Notes: a model not told the origin generated them from the sequence alone. A stretch of 64,000 bases of DNA from Oceanobacillus halotolerans (GCF_010993955.1 NZ_WIXL01000002.1:372001-436000), one strand, 5' to 3'; shown: positions 48,841-59,055, counted from the first letter of the stretch. Numbers and translations are program-made.

Positions 48841-48900
48841 TTTTATTAGGCTGTTTTTAGCTTATCATATCCTGTTTTGATATGTGAAAAGAGTCTTTTA

Positions 48901-51327
48901 TTATGATCTTATATATGCATTAAATTCTTCATTAATCGTATTGACAATTTCTTGATAAGATGCTTCTACTTCATCATCTTTTAACGTTTTTTCAGGATCT
49001 TGATAAACTAGACTATAGGCAATAGACTTTTTACCTTCTGGGACATTTTCACCCTCATAAACATCAAAAATCTGTACCTGTTTCACAAGTGGTGATCCTT
49101 TATCTTCAATTCTAGATTTAATATCACCTGCTAACACACCCTTATCGACAATAAATGCAATATCACGTGCGATAGATGGATATTTTGGAATCACATTAAA
49201 TGCCGTACGATCTCGATATTCGTTTAATAGGCTTTCCAAATTAATATCAAATACATATGTTTCTTTTAAATCCATTTGCTTTTCAATAACTGGATGTACT
49301 TGTCCAATAAAGCCGACTACTTTGTCTTGAACAAACAATGTAGCACATCTTCCAGGGTGTAGTTCAGGTAATTTTGCTGGTTTAAATGCCACAGGTATAG
49401 CTAAATGTTCAAATAATCCTTCGATAATTCCCTTTACAACATAAAAATCAGCCATTTTATTTTCCTGCTGCCATGGATGTTCCAGCCAATTACCTGTTAA
49501 CGCACCAGCTAAGCGTTGTTCTTCAGTGGGCTGTTTAGTAATAGATTCCTCACTTGATACAAAAATAGACCCCATTTCATAATAAGCAATGTTCATTTGG
49601 TTACGTGCTCGATTATATGCAACCGATTGAAGTAATTCAGGTAATATGCTTAACCGTAAGTACTGATGATCTTCACTCATTGGCATAGCAACTTTCACAG
49701 GATGTACACCATAATCTTTTACTTCTGGACTTACAAATGCCTGCTTTTTAGCTTCATTCGTTAAAGAGTATGTCATCACTTCATGTAAACCTGATCCTTG
49801 TAAATAGTGTTTCACCTTCCGCTTCAAACGTTGCTGTTCTGTTAACTCAGCCGCTTGAGAAACACCTTCTGGTAAGGTAAATGGCAGGTTATCATATCCA
49901 TAAATACGCGCTACTTCTTCTAGCATATCCTCAAATATCGTAATATCCCCTCGACGTGTCGGGATTGTCACATGAAAAACATCCCCATTTTGTTCAAATG
50001 GAAAACGGAGCTTTCTTAATATATCTCCTATTTCTTCATTGGAAATGGTAGTACCTAAGCGATCATTAATGGTATTCGAATTAATCGATACCATTTTTTC
50101 TGTACGATCTAATGTATCCACAGACACAACTCCGTCTAATACGGTTGCTCCAGCATACTGTTTTAACAATTGAGCTGCACGAATTCCAGCTTGTTTGACG
50201 CGGCTCGGGTCAACGCCTTTTTCAAATCTAGTACTAGATTCACTTCGTAATCCCGTTTCTTTTACTGTTTTCCGAACGGAGGATGGGGCAAAGTATGCTG
50301 CCTCTAATAAGACGGTTTTTGTTCCATCATGTACCTCTGTACTTTTACCACCCATCACACCTGCTAATGCAACAGGTACTGTTCCATCTGTAATTACGAG
50401 ATCATCTTCTGATAAGACACGTGTTTCATCATCTAGTGTAACAAGTGTTTCTTCTGCTTTCGCCCGACGTACGAGAATTTGGTTTGTACCTAATCGTTCA
50501 AAATCGAATGCATGTAATGGTTGACCATACTCAAGCAATACATAGTTTGTAATATCGACAACATTACTAATTGGGCGAATACCTGCTGCCATCAGGTGAT
50601 TTTGCATCCACAATGGAGAAGGTTTCACTTCAATATCTTTTACTAAGAACGCTCCATAATATGGATTAAGTTCTGGTTCCTCTACTTGGACAGACACATA
50701 ATCTGAAACATGTTCTGCCCCTGTTTCTAATGATTCATCTGGAAGCTTTATTGGTTTGTCTAGTATGGCGGCAACTTCATAGGCTACGCCAATCATACTT
50801 AAACAATCTGACCGATTTGGTGTTAAATCGAATTCTAATACAGCGTCATTTAAGTTTAACAGTCCTTCAACACTTTCCCCAATCGCTACGTCCTCTTCAA
50901 ATACATAAATCCCATCAGCCATATCCTTAGGAACGTATTTCTCTTCGATTCCGAGCTCCTGCATCGAACAGATCATTCCATTTGATTCAATTCCACGTAA
51001 TTTTACTTTTTTAATTTTAAAGTTACCTGGCAAAACAGCTCCAGGCTTGGCAACGGCTACTTTTTGTCCTTGTGATACATTGGGTGCACCACATATAATT
51101 TGTAATGTTTCTTCCCCAACATTAACTTGACAAAGATTTAATTTATCTGCATTCGGATGCTTTTCACAGGATTCTACATAACCTACAACAACACCCTTGC
51201 TTTTCTCTGCTATATATTCAATACCGTCTACTTCAATTCCTGTTTTCGATATTTTCTCGGCTAAATCCTCTGGACTAATATCGCCTAAATCCACATAGTT
51301 TCGTAACCAGTTAAGTGATACTAACAC
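48901..51327 (-). CDS. pheT: Phenylalanyl-tRNA synthetase beta subunit
   Basis: 808 residues. Domains in order: N-terminal and tRNA-binding OB fold (about 40-155, GKSKGVVVGYVESCEKHPNADKLNLCQVN-like), B3/B4 editing domain (about 210-400), B5 domain (about 408-475), catalytic-like core and a C-terminal ferredoxin anticodon-binding domain (about 715-808; KYPSIARDIAFIVDKGV). GTG start after AAGGAGGAG. Forms the (alpha-beta)2 enzyme with PheS, encoded 13 bases upstream. Confidence 0.97.
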   Translation of the reverse strand: MLVSLNWLRNYVDLGDISPEDLAEKISKTGIEVDGIEYIAEKSKGVVVGYVESCEKHPNADKLNLCQVNVGEETLQIICGAPNVSQGQKVAVAKPGAVLPGNFKIKKVKLRGIESNGMICSMQELGIEEKYVPKDMADGIYVFEEDVAIGESVEGLLNLNDAVLEFDLTPNRSDCLSMIGVAYEVAAILDKPIKLPDESLETGAEHVSDYVSVQVEEPELNPYYGAFLVKDIEVKPSPLWMQNHLMAAGIRPISNVVDITNYVLLEYGQPLHAFDFERLGTNQILVRRAKAEETLVTLDDETRVLSEDDLVITDGTVPVALAGVMGGKSTEVHDGTKTVLLEAAYFAPSSVRKTVKETGLRSESSTRFEKGVDPSRVKQAGIRAAQLLKQYAGATVLDGVVSVDTLDRTEKMVSINSNTINDRLGTTISNEEIGDILRKLRFPFEQNGDVFHVTIPTRRGDITIFEDMLEEVARIYGYDNLPFTLPEGVSQAAELTEQQRLKRKVKHYLQGSGLHEVMTYSLTNEAKKQAFVSPEVKDYGVHPVKVAMPMSEDHQYLRLSILPELLQSVAYNRARNQMNIAYYEMGSIFVSSEESITKQPTEEQRLAGALTGNWLEHPWQQENKMADFYVVKGIIEGLFEHLAIPVAFKPAKLPELHPGRCATLFVQDKVVGFIGQVHPVIEKQMDLKETYVFDINLESLLNEYRDRTAFNVIPKYPSIARDIAFIVDKGVLAGDIKSRIEDKGSPLVKQVQIFDVYEGENVPEGKKSIAYSLVYQDPEKTLKDDEVEASYQEIVNTINEEFNAYIRS

Positions 51328-51340
51328 GACGTTCTCCTCC

Positions 51341-52375
51341 TTACGCTTGGTGATATTGTTTTAAAAATCGACGATCATTTGTATAAAAATGACGAATATC
51401 ATTAATGCCATATTTCAACATCGCTATTCGTTCAGGTCCCATTCCAAATGCGAAACCAGTATATTCATTTGAATCATATCCCGCCATTTCTAATACGTTT
51501 GGATGAACCATTCCAGCGCCTAAAATTTCAATCCAGCCAGTTTGCTTACATACAGAGCACCCATCCCCATGACATACTTTACAAGATATATCCATTTCGA
51601 CAGATGGTTCTGTAAACGGGAAGAAACTTGGACGCAAGCGTATTTTGCGCTCTTCACCAAACATCTTCTTGGCAAATCGATCTAATGTTCCTTTCAAATC
51701 ACTCATACGCACATGTTTATCAACATACAACCCTTCAATTTGGGTGAATTGATGTGAATGTGTCGCATCGTCTGTATCACGGCGGTACACCTTCCCTGGA
51801 CAAATCATTTTAACAGGTTGATTTCCTCCGTATTTTCGCATTGTTCTCGCTTGAACTGGGGAAGTATGAGTTCGTAATAACAACTCATTTGTAATATAAA
51901 ATGAATCTTGCATATCACGAGCTGGGTGGTCCTTTGGTAAATTCAGTGCTTCAAAGTTGAAGTAATCTGTTTCCACTTCAGGACCTTCTCGAACTTCATA
52001 TCCCATTCCAATAAATAGATCTTCAATTTCTTCAACAATTTTCGTTAATAGATGAGGTCCTCCTACATTAGTTGGACGACCAGGCAACGTAATATCAATT
52101 GCTTCCGCTTCTAGTTGTTTTTCCAATGCCTCTTTTTCTAAGGCTTCTTTTTTCTCATCGAGAGAAGCCGTAATCGCTTCTCTTATACGATTGGCCATTT
52201 CTCCTACAATTGGTCTTTCTTCTTTAGAAAGTTGCCCCATTCCTCTTAATACACTTGTCAAGGATCCTTTTTTCCCTAAATAAGCAACACGAATTTCTTG
52301 AAGTTCTTTTAAATTATCGACTGTGTTGATTTTTTCAAGAGCTTCTTGTTGAATTGCTTCTAATTGCTCCTTCAT
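51341..52375 (-). CDS. pheS: Phenylalanyl-tRNA synthetase alpha subunit
   Basis: 344 residues. N-terminal coiled-coil tRNA-binding region (about 1-90), then the class II catalytic core: motif 2 region [24 protein letters not shown] (about 201-224), zinc-type cysteines [12 protein letters not shown], and motif 3 [17 protein letters not shown] (about 307-323). It is led by a Phe T-box and followed by pheT. Confidence 0.97.
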   Translation of the reverse strand: MKEQLEAIQQEALEKINTVDNLKELQEIRVAYLGKKGSLTSVLRGMGQLSKEERPIVGEMANRIREAITASLDEKKEALEKEALEKQLEAEAIDITLPGRPTNVGGPHLLTKIVEEIEDLFIGMGYEVREGPEVETDYFNFEALNLPKDHPARDMQDSFYITNELLLRTHTSPVQARTMRKYGGNQPVKMICPGKVYRRDTDDATHSHQFTQIEGLYVDKHVRMSDLKGTLDRFAKKMFGEERKIRLRPSFFPFTEPSVEMDISCKVCHGDGCSVCKQTGWIEILGAGMVHPNVLEMAGYDSNEYTGFAFGMGPERIAMLKYGINDIRHFYTNDRRFLKQYHQA

Positions 52376-52435
52376 CGTTACTGCCTCCTTAAAATATATT
52401 GTTTAAACTACACATTGGAAAAGATTGCTACATTA

Positions 52436-52700
52436 TAAAAACCCCGTCCTAAAAAGGGACGAGGTTTACAATCGCGGTACCACCCTTGTTGACACAAATA
52501 TAAAAATAAGTGTCCAACTTTTTAACATGATAACGGGTTGTATGCCCGGTACACCTTTACTTGATCAACAAGGTCTAAGTGCCAGCTCCAGAGTGAAGGA
52601 TCAATAACACCGTTAGTAGAGACGTTTTCAGTCATGACGTCTCCTCCCTTAACTACGGATTATGTTATTAATCTTCTCTTTCGTCGCATTCATTGTTTAT
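52436..52700 (-). promoter_or_regulatory. T-box riboswitch (Phe) upstream of pheST
   Basis: On the minus strand a stem I with AG-rich start (GAAAGAGAAG) and a specifier loop with TTC (52595-52597) is followed by the T-box sequence GGGTGGTACCGCG (52473-52485). A terminator stem ACCTCGTCC / GGACGGGGT (52441-52465) with T-run follows. The UUC specifier matches phenylalanine, so uncharged tRNA-Phe should promote read-through into pheST. Confidence 0.92.
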
Positions 52701-52751
52701 TCTAATCGACAGTTTTTTCATTTCATAAGTATATTTTATTATAGAAAACTT

Positions 52752-53507
52752 TTAGGGAAGTTGCAAGGATGATTGTTTTACGTGGTAAATTAATATCCCT
52801 GCTGCAATACTGACATTCAATGATTCGGCTTCACCATATATCGGAATATTTACATTAACAGTTGCAGCATCAATTAAAGAAGAGTGCACACCATTTCCTT
52901 CATTTCCGACCAAGATGGCAACTTTTTCGCCTACTGAAACTTCTTGATAGGCTTGAGCATCTTTTAGTGCTGTTGCCCATATCTGATAGCCCTTATGTTT
53001 TAAATCTTGTATTTGGTCGAGTAAATTCGTATAAAAAACAGGAATATGAAAGATAGATCCTTGTGTGGCACGAATTACTTTAGAATTGTAGATATCCACT
53101 GTGTCATGTCCTAAAATGACACCATTAAACCCAGCAGCATCAGCTGTACGGATAATCGTCCCTAAATTACCTGGATCTTGTATTGCATCGATTAGCACAA
53201 TATGTGGACCAGTAACAGTCTGATTTGTTTGCATTCGAATAACTGCTACGACACCCTGTGGTGACTTGGTTTGAGATAGTGCTTGCAACACATTATTAGA
53301 AACCGTTGTCACCTTATATTCCTGACACCAATTGGGTAATGATACATCCTCTTGCACAATAATATCTTCAATTTCCCATTTACTTTTCCATGCTTCTTCT
53401 AACAAATGAAAACCTTCCACCAAAAAAGTATTTGTTTCTAACCTTCCTTTTCGTTTTAGTAGCTTTTTCCATTTTTTTATTTTTTCATTTTGTACAGAAG
53501 TAATCAT
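52752..53507 (-). CDS. ysgA: TrmH/SpoU-family RNA methyltransferase YsgA
   Basis: 251 residues from ATG 53507, nine bases after GAGG; an earlier ATG at 53522 is possible. N-terminal RNA-binding region (ITSVQNEKIKKWKKLLKRKGR), then the SPOUT core with knot motifs IDAIQDPGNLGTIIRTADAAGF, VAILVGNEGNGV and VNIPIYGEAESLNVSIAAGI. Probably methylates ribose 2'-OH in rRNA; the exact site is not known from sequence. Confidence 0.93.
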   Translation of the reverse strand: MITSVQNEKIKKWKKLLKRKGRLETNTFLVEGFHLLEEAWKSKWEIEDIIVQEDVSLPNWCQEYKVTTVSNNVLQALSQTKSPQGVVAVIRMQTNQTVTGPHIVLIDAIQDPGNLGTIIRTADAAGFNGVILGHDTVDIYNSKVIRATQGSIFHIPVFYTNLLDQIQDLKHKGYQIWATALKDAQAYQEVSVGEKVAILVGNEGNGVHSSLIDAATVNVNIPIYGEAESLNVSIAAGILIYHVKQSSLQLP

Positions 53508-53605
53508 CTCGTTCATCCTCATTTATTATATCTTGTATTATCATACATATTTCCCCTAATCTTGGTCAAACTATTAACGATTCTATAAAGATGGGGTGAC
53601 AACGA

Positions 53606-53824
53606 ATGGATTTAAACTTACGTAAAGCAATTCTATCAAACATCTCTGGTAATGACCAAGACCAACTAGAAGCTACAATTGTCGATGCTATCCAGGCTGG
53701 TGAGGAAAAAATGTTACCAGGATTAGGTGTATTGTTCGAACTAATTTGGCAACAATCCAATGAACAGGATAAAGAAGAGATGATCCAAGCATTAGAACAA
53801 GGAGTAAAACAAGCAACCAAATAA
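53606..53824 (+). CDS. sspI: SspI, small acid-soluble spore protein I
   Basis: 72 residues. [20 protein letters not shown] then [28 protein letters not shown] is the SspI family pattern. In B. subtilis it is a forespore-specific minor SASP. It lies between ysgA and the transglycosylase, divergent from ysgA, with GGGGTG upstream of the start. Confidence 0.96.
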   Translation: MDLNLRKAILSNISGNDQDQLEATIVDAIQAGEEKMLPGLGVLFELIWQQSNEQDKEEMIQALEQGVKQATK

Positions 53825-53839
53825 TGGAAGATGACTTAC

Positions 53840-53870
53840 AAGATGGATGCAATTTAGCATCTATCTTTTT
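53840..53870 (+). terminator. sspI terminator
   Basis: Stem AAGATGGATGC / GCATCTATCTT (53840-53850 with 53857-53867, one wobble) followed by TTT. Confidence 0.8.
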
Positions 53871-53871
53871 T

Positions 53872-54352
53872 ATATGATTAATCTTAATGAATAATTGATG
53901 TATTATACGCAATAGCTTAGCTATGAATACCGCTACGGAAATATACTTCGCTTTCACCAGGGGCATAAGTGCGACATCTGTTCAAACTATTCGTTTTCAC
54001 AGTGTCTTCTTTACCGCAGGCGGCTGTTGAGCCTCCTCGTGCTACTCGTCTTTAGGGGTCTCACCTATGCCTCTTTTCCTGCAGGAGTCTGCGTATATTT
54101 CCTTCGCTAGTTATGCACTATTTCACTTCTTATCAATGCATTACTATTACAAGGCTTGATTGGAGCGTAGGACAGTCGACTCCTGCAGGAAAAGCACGTG
54201 TCCGAAGACCCCGGAGGAAGTGGTCTTCTTCCGAGGAGGCTGAGGCCGTGCCTGCGGAAAGCGACTGTCCGTAGTGAAAATCAATGTACAACTTTATTGC
54301 GCACAATATGAATTATGCGTAATAGACAACAACAAAGCATACGAAAATATCC
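53872..54352 (+). mobile_element. R1 element, left end decayed (~480 bp)
   Basis: The right end CAAAGCATACGAAAATATCC is clear; the left end lacks the usual GGCTGTTTTC. It contains a type II hairpin (arms 53937-53946 and 54093-54102) that holds an R7 module (53963-54020), and a type I hairpin (arms 54170-54178 and 54262-54270). The order of the two hairpin types is the reverse of the copy at 46935. Confidence 0.6.
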
Positions 54353-54434
54353 TTATTAAAACTAAAAATTGTGATTGCCTGAACTCACCGTTAAGGGTAA
54401 AATAGATATAAGATGAAAAAAGGTGGAGTTTACC

Positions 54435-55040
54435 GTGGATATTAAACATCTGCAAACACTGATGCAATCACAAGCAATGTCGATATTAGCATCAAACAAT
54501 AATAATAATACTTCGTTTCGATCACCAATGATGGAATTGCCATTTAAATTTCTACTTCAAGAACAGTTAAATTCAACTGTTTCTCATAAAGAAAATAAGC
54601 CATTACATACATATCCCTCTATACAGAGTATGGATAATACCGTAATAAATAAACCTATAAATAATAACCAGTACGAACCTGAGATAGAGGCAATTGCAGA
54701 ACAATATGGGATCGACAAAAAACTAATTCAATCTGTAATACAAGCAGAGTCTAATTTTAATACGTATGCAAAAAGTGCTGCAGGTGCGCAAGGCTTAATG
54801 CAGTTAATGCCTGCAACAGCACGTGGCCTTGGTGTTACGAATGCATTTGATCCAGTCCAGAACATTGAAGGTGGGACAAAGTATTTAAGACAAATGTTAG
54901 ATCGGTACAATGGAAATCTAGAATTAGCACTTGCTGCTTATAATGCAGGACCGGGGAATGTTGACAAACACCAAGGAATACCACCATTTCAAGAAACCCA
55001 AAACTATGTAAAAAAAGTGATGAATACTTATTTAGCTTAA
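54435..55040 (+). CDS. Lytic transglycosylase, SLT family (YjbJ/CwlQ-like)
   Basis: 201 residues from GTG 54435 (VDIKHLQTL), with AAAGGTGGAG upstream; GTG 54423 overlaps that site. A variable N-terminal ~80 residues precede an SLT domain (about 83-201) with catalytic Glu in VIQAESNFNTYAKSAAGAQGLMQLMPATARG and late NIEGGTKYLRQMLDRYNGNLELALAAYNAGPG. Cleaves peptidoglycan with 1,6-anhydro product. No obvious signal peptide is seen, as in B. subtilis YjbJ. Unusual neighbour compared with B. subtilis, where it is elsewhere. Confidence 0.9.
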   Translation: MDIKHLQTLMQSQAMSILASNNNNNTSFRSPMMELPFKFLLQEQLNSTVSHKENKPLHTYPSIQSMDNTVINKPINNNQYEPEIEAIAEQYGIDKKLIQSVIQAESNFNTYAKSAAGAQGLMQLMPATARGLGVTNAFDPVQNIEGGTKYLRQMLDRYNGNLELALAAYNAGPGNVDKHQGIPPFQETQNYVKKVMNTYLA

Positions 55041-55114
55041 GTTAATCAAAATCTTACAAAAAAATGACTAACTAAAATATATAATGAATCACCACGTCAT
55101 GTAGTTTACATAAC

Positions 55115-55144
55115 AAAAGGGAGGCATCAATTAACCTCCCTTTT
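55115..55144. terminator. Shared terminator of transglycosylase and M42 peptidase
   Basis: Stem AAAAGGGAGG / CCTCCCTTTT (55115-55124 with 55135-55144) between convergent genes; bidirectional. Confidence 0.9.
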
Positions 55145-55165
55145 CTTTTTGTTTTTCCTTTTCGT

Positions 55166-56251
55166 TTATGCCAATGTAATTTCTTTTACTTTATCACTAT
55201 CTAATTTTTTAATAGCTTCCACAATTAGTTTGACAGCATTTTCAAAATCATCACGGTGTAGGATTGCTGCATGGGAATGGATATACCGCGTTGCAATCGT
55301 AATGGATAGGGATGGTACACCATTTGCCGTTAAATGAATGGAACCTGAATCCGTTCCACCACCAGCGATGGATGCATATTGATATGGAATGTTATGCTCA
55401 TCTGCTGTATCTACAATAAAATCACGCACCCCTTTATGGGAAATCATAGATGCATCATATAATATGATTTGCGGTCCTTTTCCTAGTTTACTATCTGCAT
55501 CCTTATCAGAAACACCAGGCATATCTCCAGCAATTCCTACATCTACACCAAAACCAATATCTGGTTGAATAGCATTTGCCGAAGTTTTTGCACCACGTAA
55601 CCCTACTTCTTCTTGAATAGTTCCAACACCATAAACGATATTTGGGTGGTTTTGATCTTTTAACTGTTTTAACACTTCAATTGCGATCGCACAACCAATT
55701 CGATTATCCCATGCTTTTGCTAATAGCATTTTTTCATTTTTCATTTGGGTAAATTCAAAATACGGTACGATCGAATCACCAGGTTTCACACCAAACTCTT
55801 GTGCTTCTTCTTTGCTAGATGCACCAATATCAATAAACATATCTTTAATGTCAACTGGCTTTTTCCGTTGTTCCGCTGATAGAATATGTGGTGGTTTCGA
55901 TCCGATAACACCAGTCACTTCTCCCTTACGTGTCACAATAGTTACACGTTGAGCAAGCATGACTTGGTTCCACCATCCACCTACTGTTTGAAAATAGACA
56001 AACCCGTCTTTATCAATGCGAGTTACCATAAATCCAATTTCATCAAGATGACCAGCGACCATAATTTTCGGTCCATTTACATCACCAGTTTTCTTCCCAA
56101 TTAAACTTCCTAAGTTATCCGTAAAAACTTCATCCGCCTGTGGCTGCAAGTATTTCTCCATGACTTCCCTAGCTTCTTTTTCATTACCAGGGATTCCTTT
56201 TGCATCTGTTAAATCCTTTAACATGGTTAATGTCTCGTCTAATTTCGCCAT
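55166..56251 (-). CDS. ysdC: M42-family aminopeptidase YsdC
   Basis: 361 residues. A two-metal peptidase/glutamyl-aminopeptidase-type enzyme. Metal and catalytic motifs: [12 protein letters not shown] (His, Asp-Glu; about 66-77), AWDNRIGCA (bridging Asp), [10 protein letters not shown] (catalytic and metal Glu pair), [14 protein letters not shown] and a late histidine in [13 protein letters not shown] after AAAGGAGG. Position as in B. subtilis ysdC. The exact substrate is not known. Confidence 0.94.
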   Translation of the reverse strand: MAKLDETLTMLKDLTDAKGIPGNEKEAREVMEKYLQPQADEVFTDNLGSLIGKKTGDVNGPKIMVAGHLDEIGFMVTRIDKDGFVYFQTVGGWWNQVMLAQRVTIVTRKGEVTGVIGSKPPHILSAEQRKKPVDIKDMFIDIGASSKEEAQEFGVKPGDSIVPYFEFTQMKNEKMLLAKAWDNRIGCAIAIEVLKQLKDQNHPNIVYGVGTIQEEVGLRGAKTSANAIQPDIGFGVDVGIAGDMPGVSDKDADSKLGKGPQIILYDASMISHKGVRDFIVDTADEHNIPYQYASIAGGGTDSGSIHLTANGVPSLSITIATRYIHSHAAILHRDDFENAVKLIVEAIKKLDSDKVKEITLA

Positions 56252-56342
56252 ATGTATCTATTTCCTCCTTTAGCCATATTTACCATTTAATTATACCTAC
56301 TTCTCTGTAAAATATAAAGCCAAACTCACTTTAAAAAAGTTT

Positions 56343-56568
56343 ACATATAAGTGCGTGTTCAAAAAGGAGGATTAAAAGGGCCGAGATGTTCGAGGCAGTG
56401 TAGCTTTGAGTAACGGACTTCCACAGGATGTGGTGACTTCTACGTTGGTCACAGGACGTGGACGGTTTTAGTAGAAGTTCCTTAGTTCATTTAATACATG
56501 AGTAACGGAAAAGCAAGCTAACAGAAACACCGATGTGTCATTTTCACCGGACTTTTTGAACAACCTCT
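56343..56568. mobile_element. R6 element, complete copy (~226 bp)
   Basis: The left end GTGCGTGTTCAAAAAGGAGG and the right end (reverse complement GAGGTTGTTCAAAAAGTCCG) are inverted repeats. The 5-base sequence TATAA flanks both sides (56338-56342 and 56569-56573), a possible target duplication, although AT-rich. It fills the spacer between the dUTPase and ysdC genes. Fragments of the same family occur at 2692-2742 and 32512-32527. No protein is encoded. Confidence 0.6.
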
Positions 56569-56578
56569 ATAAGTTTCA

Positions 56579-57070
56579 TTAATAACCTTGCTGCTGTCGC
56601 TGATAATTTACTTCATTCTTTTTTAGATAAGCATCTCGTATTGCATGTTCGTCAAAACCAAGCAGAACCCCTAATGCAACATATTCCGTAAATAGTTTTT
56701 CATAGTACTTTTGCATAGGGTTTTCTTTAAACTGTGTACAGTTTGCAAACACGATATTAAATTGATCTGTCAAATTCGTACTAATCTTCAGGTCATGATC
56801 GGTCTTTGTATACCGAAATCCTTTTTCCAGTCCTAATGACAACAAAAAATGAATTCCATCCACATATTCCTCTAAGATGACTTCCTTTTCACTTTTGGGT
56901 TTTGTACTCCAAAACTTAAAACAGCGTGTTTCATTTGCGAGTTCTCCAATTTCTACTAGTAAAGAAAGGTATTTCTTATCAAATAAGTCATCTTCCTGGA
57001 GGTTATGGTTTTCTTCAATAAATTTGTCTAATTGCTCCTGTATCGTAAATAATGTTGACCAATCCGTCAA
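56579..57070 (-). CDS. Dimeric dUTPase (dUTPase_2, MazG-like fold)
   Basis: 163 residues, all-helical nucleotide pyrophosphohydrolase. SLLVEIGELANETRCFKFWSTKPKSEKEVILEEYVDGIHFLLSLGLEKGF holds the E..xE and E..D metal-binding motifs of the dimeric dUTPase family. It would turn dUTP into dUMP and keep uracil out of DNA. The TTG start is about eight bases after AAAGGATG. Divergent from ysdB. Confidence 0.88.
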   Translation of the reverse strand: MTDWSTLFTIQEQLDKFIEENHNLQEDDLFDKKYLSLLVEIGELANETRCFKFWSTKPKSEKEVILEEYVDGIHFLLSLGLEKGFRYTKTDHDLKISTNLTDQFNIVFANCTQFKENPMQKYYEKLFTEYVALGVLLGFDEHAIRDAYLKKNEVNYQRQQQGY

Positions 57071-57186
57071 TTTTTCATCATCCTTTAAGTATTTTTTTCG
57101 ATTGTATCATGAAATCTAAGAAATAGTGAAACTTAGCGTCAGGTTATTCGTATAACATAGTAATAACTATAGGGAGACGGTGTGTT

Positions 57187-57576
57187 ATGATTATCGTTGT
57201 ATTTCGGATTTTGCTGCTTATAGCTTTTGTTGTACTGGTCTATTCATTAATTACCTACTACCGTAACCCAGAACGACAAATAAGGCTAGCGAAGCAGTAT
57301 AAGACCTTCTATTTTCATGACGATCCAGCGAATAATCAAAAAAACTTTCAAATTGTCTATAAAGGATGCCTATTTGAGGGTGAGAAATACTTGGGTACTA
57401 CAGAACAGTCATTCGAAGTTGTAACCATTCATATTTTTGTTCATGAACCTCTTGAGTTAAAAGGGATTACAAAAGACGATTTATATTTCTTGGAAAAAGA
57501 AATACTAATCCGTTATCCACATGCAGCGATTGAATGGAGACATCCTATAAACCAGCTTGTCTCACCAAATAAATAG
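57187..57576 (+). CDS. ysdB: YsdB-type sigma-W-linked membrane-anchored protein
   Basis: 129 residues. One N-terminal membrane segment (VVFRILLLIAFVVLVYSLITYY) and a cytoplasmic or surface domain with IVYKGCLFEGEKYLGTTEQSFEVVTI, which matches B. subtilis YsdB. YsdB has been tied to the sigma-W regulon in B. subtilis; here that is inferred. ATG with AGGGAG upstream. Confidence 0.85.
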   Translation: MIIVVFRILLLIAFVVLVYSLITYYRNPERQIRLAKQYKTFYFHDDPANNQKNFQIVYKGCLFEGEKYLGTTEQSFEVVTIHIFVHEPLELKGITKDDLYFLEKEILIRYPHAAIEWRHPINQLVSPNK

Positions 57577-57579
57577 ATC

Positions 57580-57615
57580 AACCGCTCATCATTTGATGTG
57601 ATGAGCGGTTTTTTT
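57580..57615. terminator. ysdB terminator
   Basis: Perfect 11-bp stem AACCGCTCATC / GATGAGCGGTT (57580-57590 with 57600-57610) then TTTTT. It overlaps the end of the convergent gene, so it ends transcription mainly of ysdB. Confidence 0.9.
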
Positions 57616-58186
57616 ACGTGCTTACTTGGAAAAATTCTTGCCATTTAATCACAATTTCTTTGCGTCTTAGTATATATAATAGTGGTAGTAAAGCGAGTAA
57701 TGAAATGAATATATAATAGGGAGATAAATTCGAAAGCCATTGACCTATTGAAGTGTACACAAAAGCGAGAGGAATACTGGTTAATAAAGATGATTTCGTA
57801 TAATCCTTAAACCCTTCTGAGATTTCAATAAGACATAATGATAATAGATGGAAGTGAATAAACGGGATTAAACGTAATATTGCAATTTGCGAGGTCGTGA
57901 GCTCTCCACGTTTTCCTATCAGCCGCTGCTTTACGTGAACTAATTTGTTAAAGGTTTTGGGCATCCAATGGATCAACCCATAAAATAGTACACTAGACAA
58001 TGTTATTCCTACAACAGAATAGACAGTCCCAGCAACAGCCCCAAACAACACACCTCCAGATATGATGATAAACACAACTGGTACAAATAGCAACGGCCTT
58101 AACAGGTGAAAGCTAATAAATAAAATTGGTGCGAATAGGCCACCTGTTTCAATAAAGGCCATCACATACTGACCAACCTGCTCCAT
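57614..58186 (-). CDS. TVP38/TMEM64 (VTT-domain) membrane protein
   Basis: 190 residues with about five hydrophobic segments. LLRPLLFVPVVFIIISGGVLFGAVAGTVYSVVGITLSSVLFYGLIHWM is typical of the YdjX/TVP38 part of the SNARE-associated/DedA superfamily, with a re-entrant loop, and ILRLIPFIHFHLLSL the second conserved segment. Related proteins are lipid scramblase-like. B. subtilis has ysdA at this position, which is a different family. Function not known. Confidence 0.82.
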   Translation of the reverse strand: MEQVGQYVMAFIETGGLFAPILFISFHLLRPLLFVPVVFIIISGGVLFGAVAGTVYSVVGITLSSVLFYGLIHWMPKTFNKLVHVKQRLIGKRGELTTSQIAILRLIPFIHFHLLSLCLIEISEGFKDYTKSSLLTSIPLAFVYTSIGQWLSNLSPYYIFISLLALLPLLYILRRKEIVIKWQEFFQVST

Positions 58187-58278
58187 AACTTTCCCTCCTT
58201 TTATATGCCCGTTTACTCAAACAACCCTGTTCCATTTATATGACAATAGACGAGCCATTATGACATAAAAAAACGAAA

Positions 58279-58361
58279 TTAGAAAACTTGGCTACCGTCA
58301 AGTTTTTTCGGCGATAGCTTTAGTTGCACTTATGCAGATAGAAAGTTTTATACTATCTGCC
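58279..58361 (-). repeat. R2 repeat, short copy after rplT
   Basis: TTAGAAAACTTGGC to TTAGTTGCACTTATGCAG, ending in a hairpin (CAGATAGAAAGTTTTATACT then ATCTG). It is the same core as at 62258-62332. It lies just beyond the rplT terminator. Confidence 0.65.
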
Positions 58362-58364
58362 AAA

Positions 58365-58401
58365 AAAAGACCAAACCACTATAAAGTGAATTTGGTCTTT
58401 T
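58365..58401. terminator. infC-rpmI-rplT terminator
   Basis: Stem AAAAGACCAAA / TTTGGTCTTTT (58365-58375 with 58391-58401), with T-run on the minus strand. Confidence 0.9.
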
Positions 58402-58412
58402 CCTAAAGTCTA

Positions 58413-58769
58413 TTATTTAAGCGCAGCTTTTGCTTTATCCACTAATTGTGAAAATGCCTTTTCATCATTAATAGCAAGTTCTGACAACATTTTACGGTTT
58501 ACTTCAATTCCTGCAAGTTTTAAACCATGCATTAATTTGCTGTATGAAATATCATTCATTCGTGCAGCAGCGTTGATACGAGAAATCCAAAGCTTACGGA
58601 AGTCACGTTTTTTCTGTCTGCGGTCACGATAAGCATATTGACCTGATTTCATTACTTGCTGTTTTGCTGTTTTAAATAATGTTCTTTTCGAACCATAATA
58701 CCCTTTAGCTAATTTTAATACGCGTTTACGACGTCTGCGCGTAACTGTTCCACCTTTTACTCGTGGCAT
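58413..58769 (-). CDS. rplT: Ribosomal protein L20
   Basis: 118 residues, full length. [42 protein letters not shown] is the basic N-terminal extension, followed by [22 protein letters not shown]. Binds 23S rRNA early in 50S assembly and, in Bacillus, represses its own operon through the L20 leader. Third gene of infC-rpmI-rplT. Confidence 0.98.
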   Translation of the reverse strand: MPRVKGGTVTRRRRKRVLKLAKGYYGSKRTLFKTAKQQVMKSGQYAYRDRRQKKRDFRKLWISRINAAARMNDISYSKLMHGLKLAGIEVNRKMLSELAINDEKAFSQLVDKAKAALK

Positions 58770-58831
58770 AGTAATTCCCTCCTAATACAATCTGATTGTT
58801 GTCATTCCTAGTAGTACTTGTGTGTCCGTCC

Positions 58832-59029
58832 TTACTTGTAAGGTAGCAATGTTTTAATGCGCTTGAAATCTCCAGAAGATACAATTGCAGATTTGCGAAG
58901 TTTACGTTTTTGCTTCTGTGATTTGTGTGCGAACATATGACTTGTATATGCGTGTGAACGTTTTAGTTTACCTGAACCTGTTTTTTTGAAGCGTTTTTGA
59001 GAACCTTTATGGGTCTTCATTTTAGGCAT
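58832..59029 (-). CDS. rpmI: Ribosomal protein L35
   Basis: 65 residues; [20 protein letters not shown] and the basic C-terminus are typical. It lies between infC and rplT in the usual order. Confidence 0.98.
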   Translation of the reverse strand: MPKMKTHKGSQKRFKKTGSGKLKRSHAYTSHMFAHKSQKQKRKLRKSAIVSSGDFKRIKTLLPYK

Positions 59030-59055
59030 GTTGATTTCCTCCTTGTTTCCTTCTA

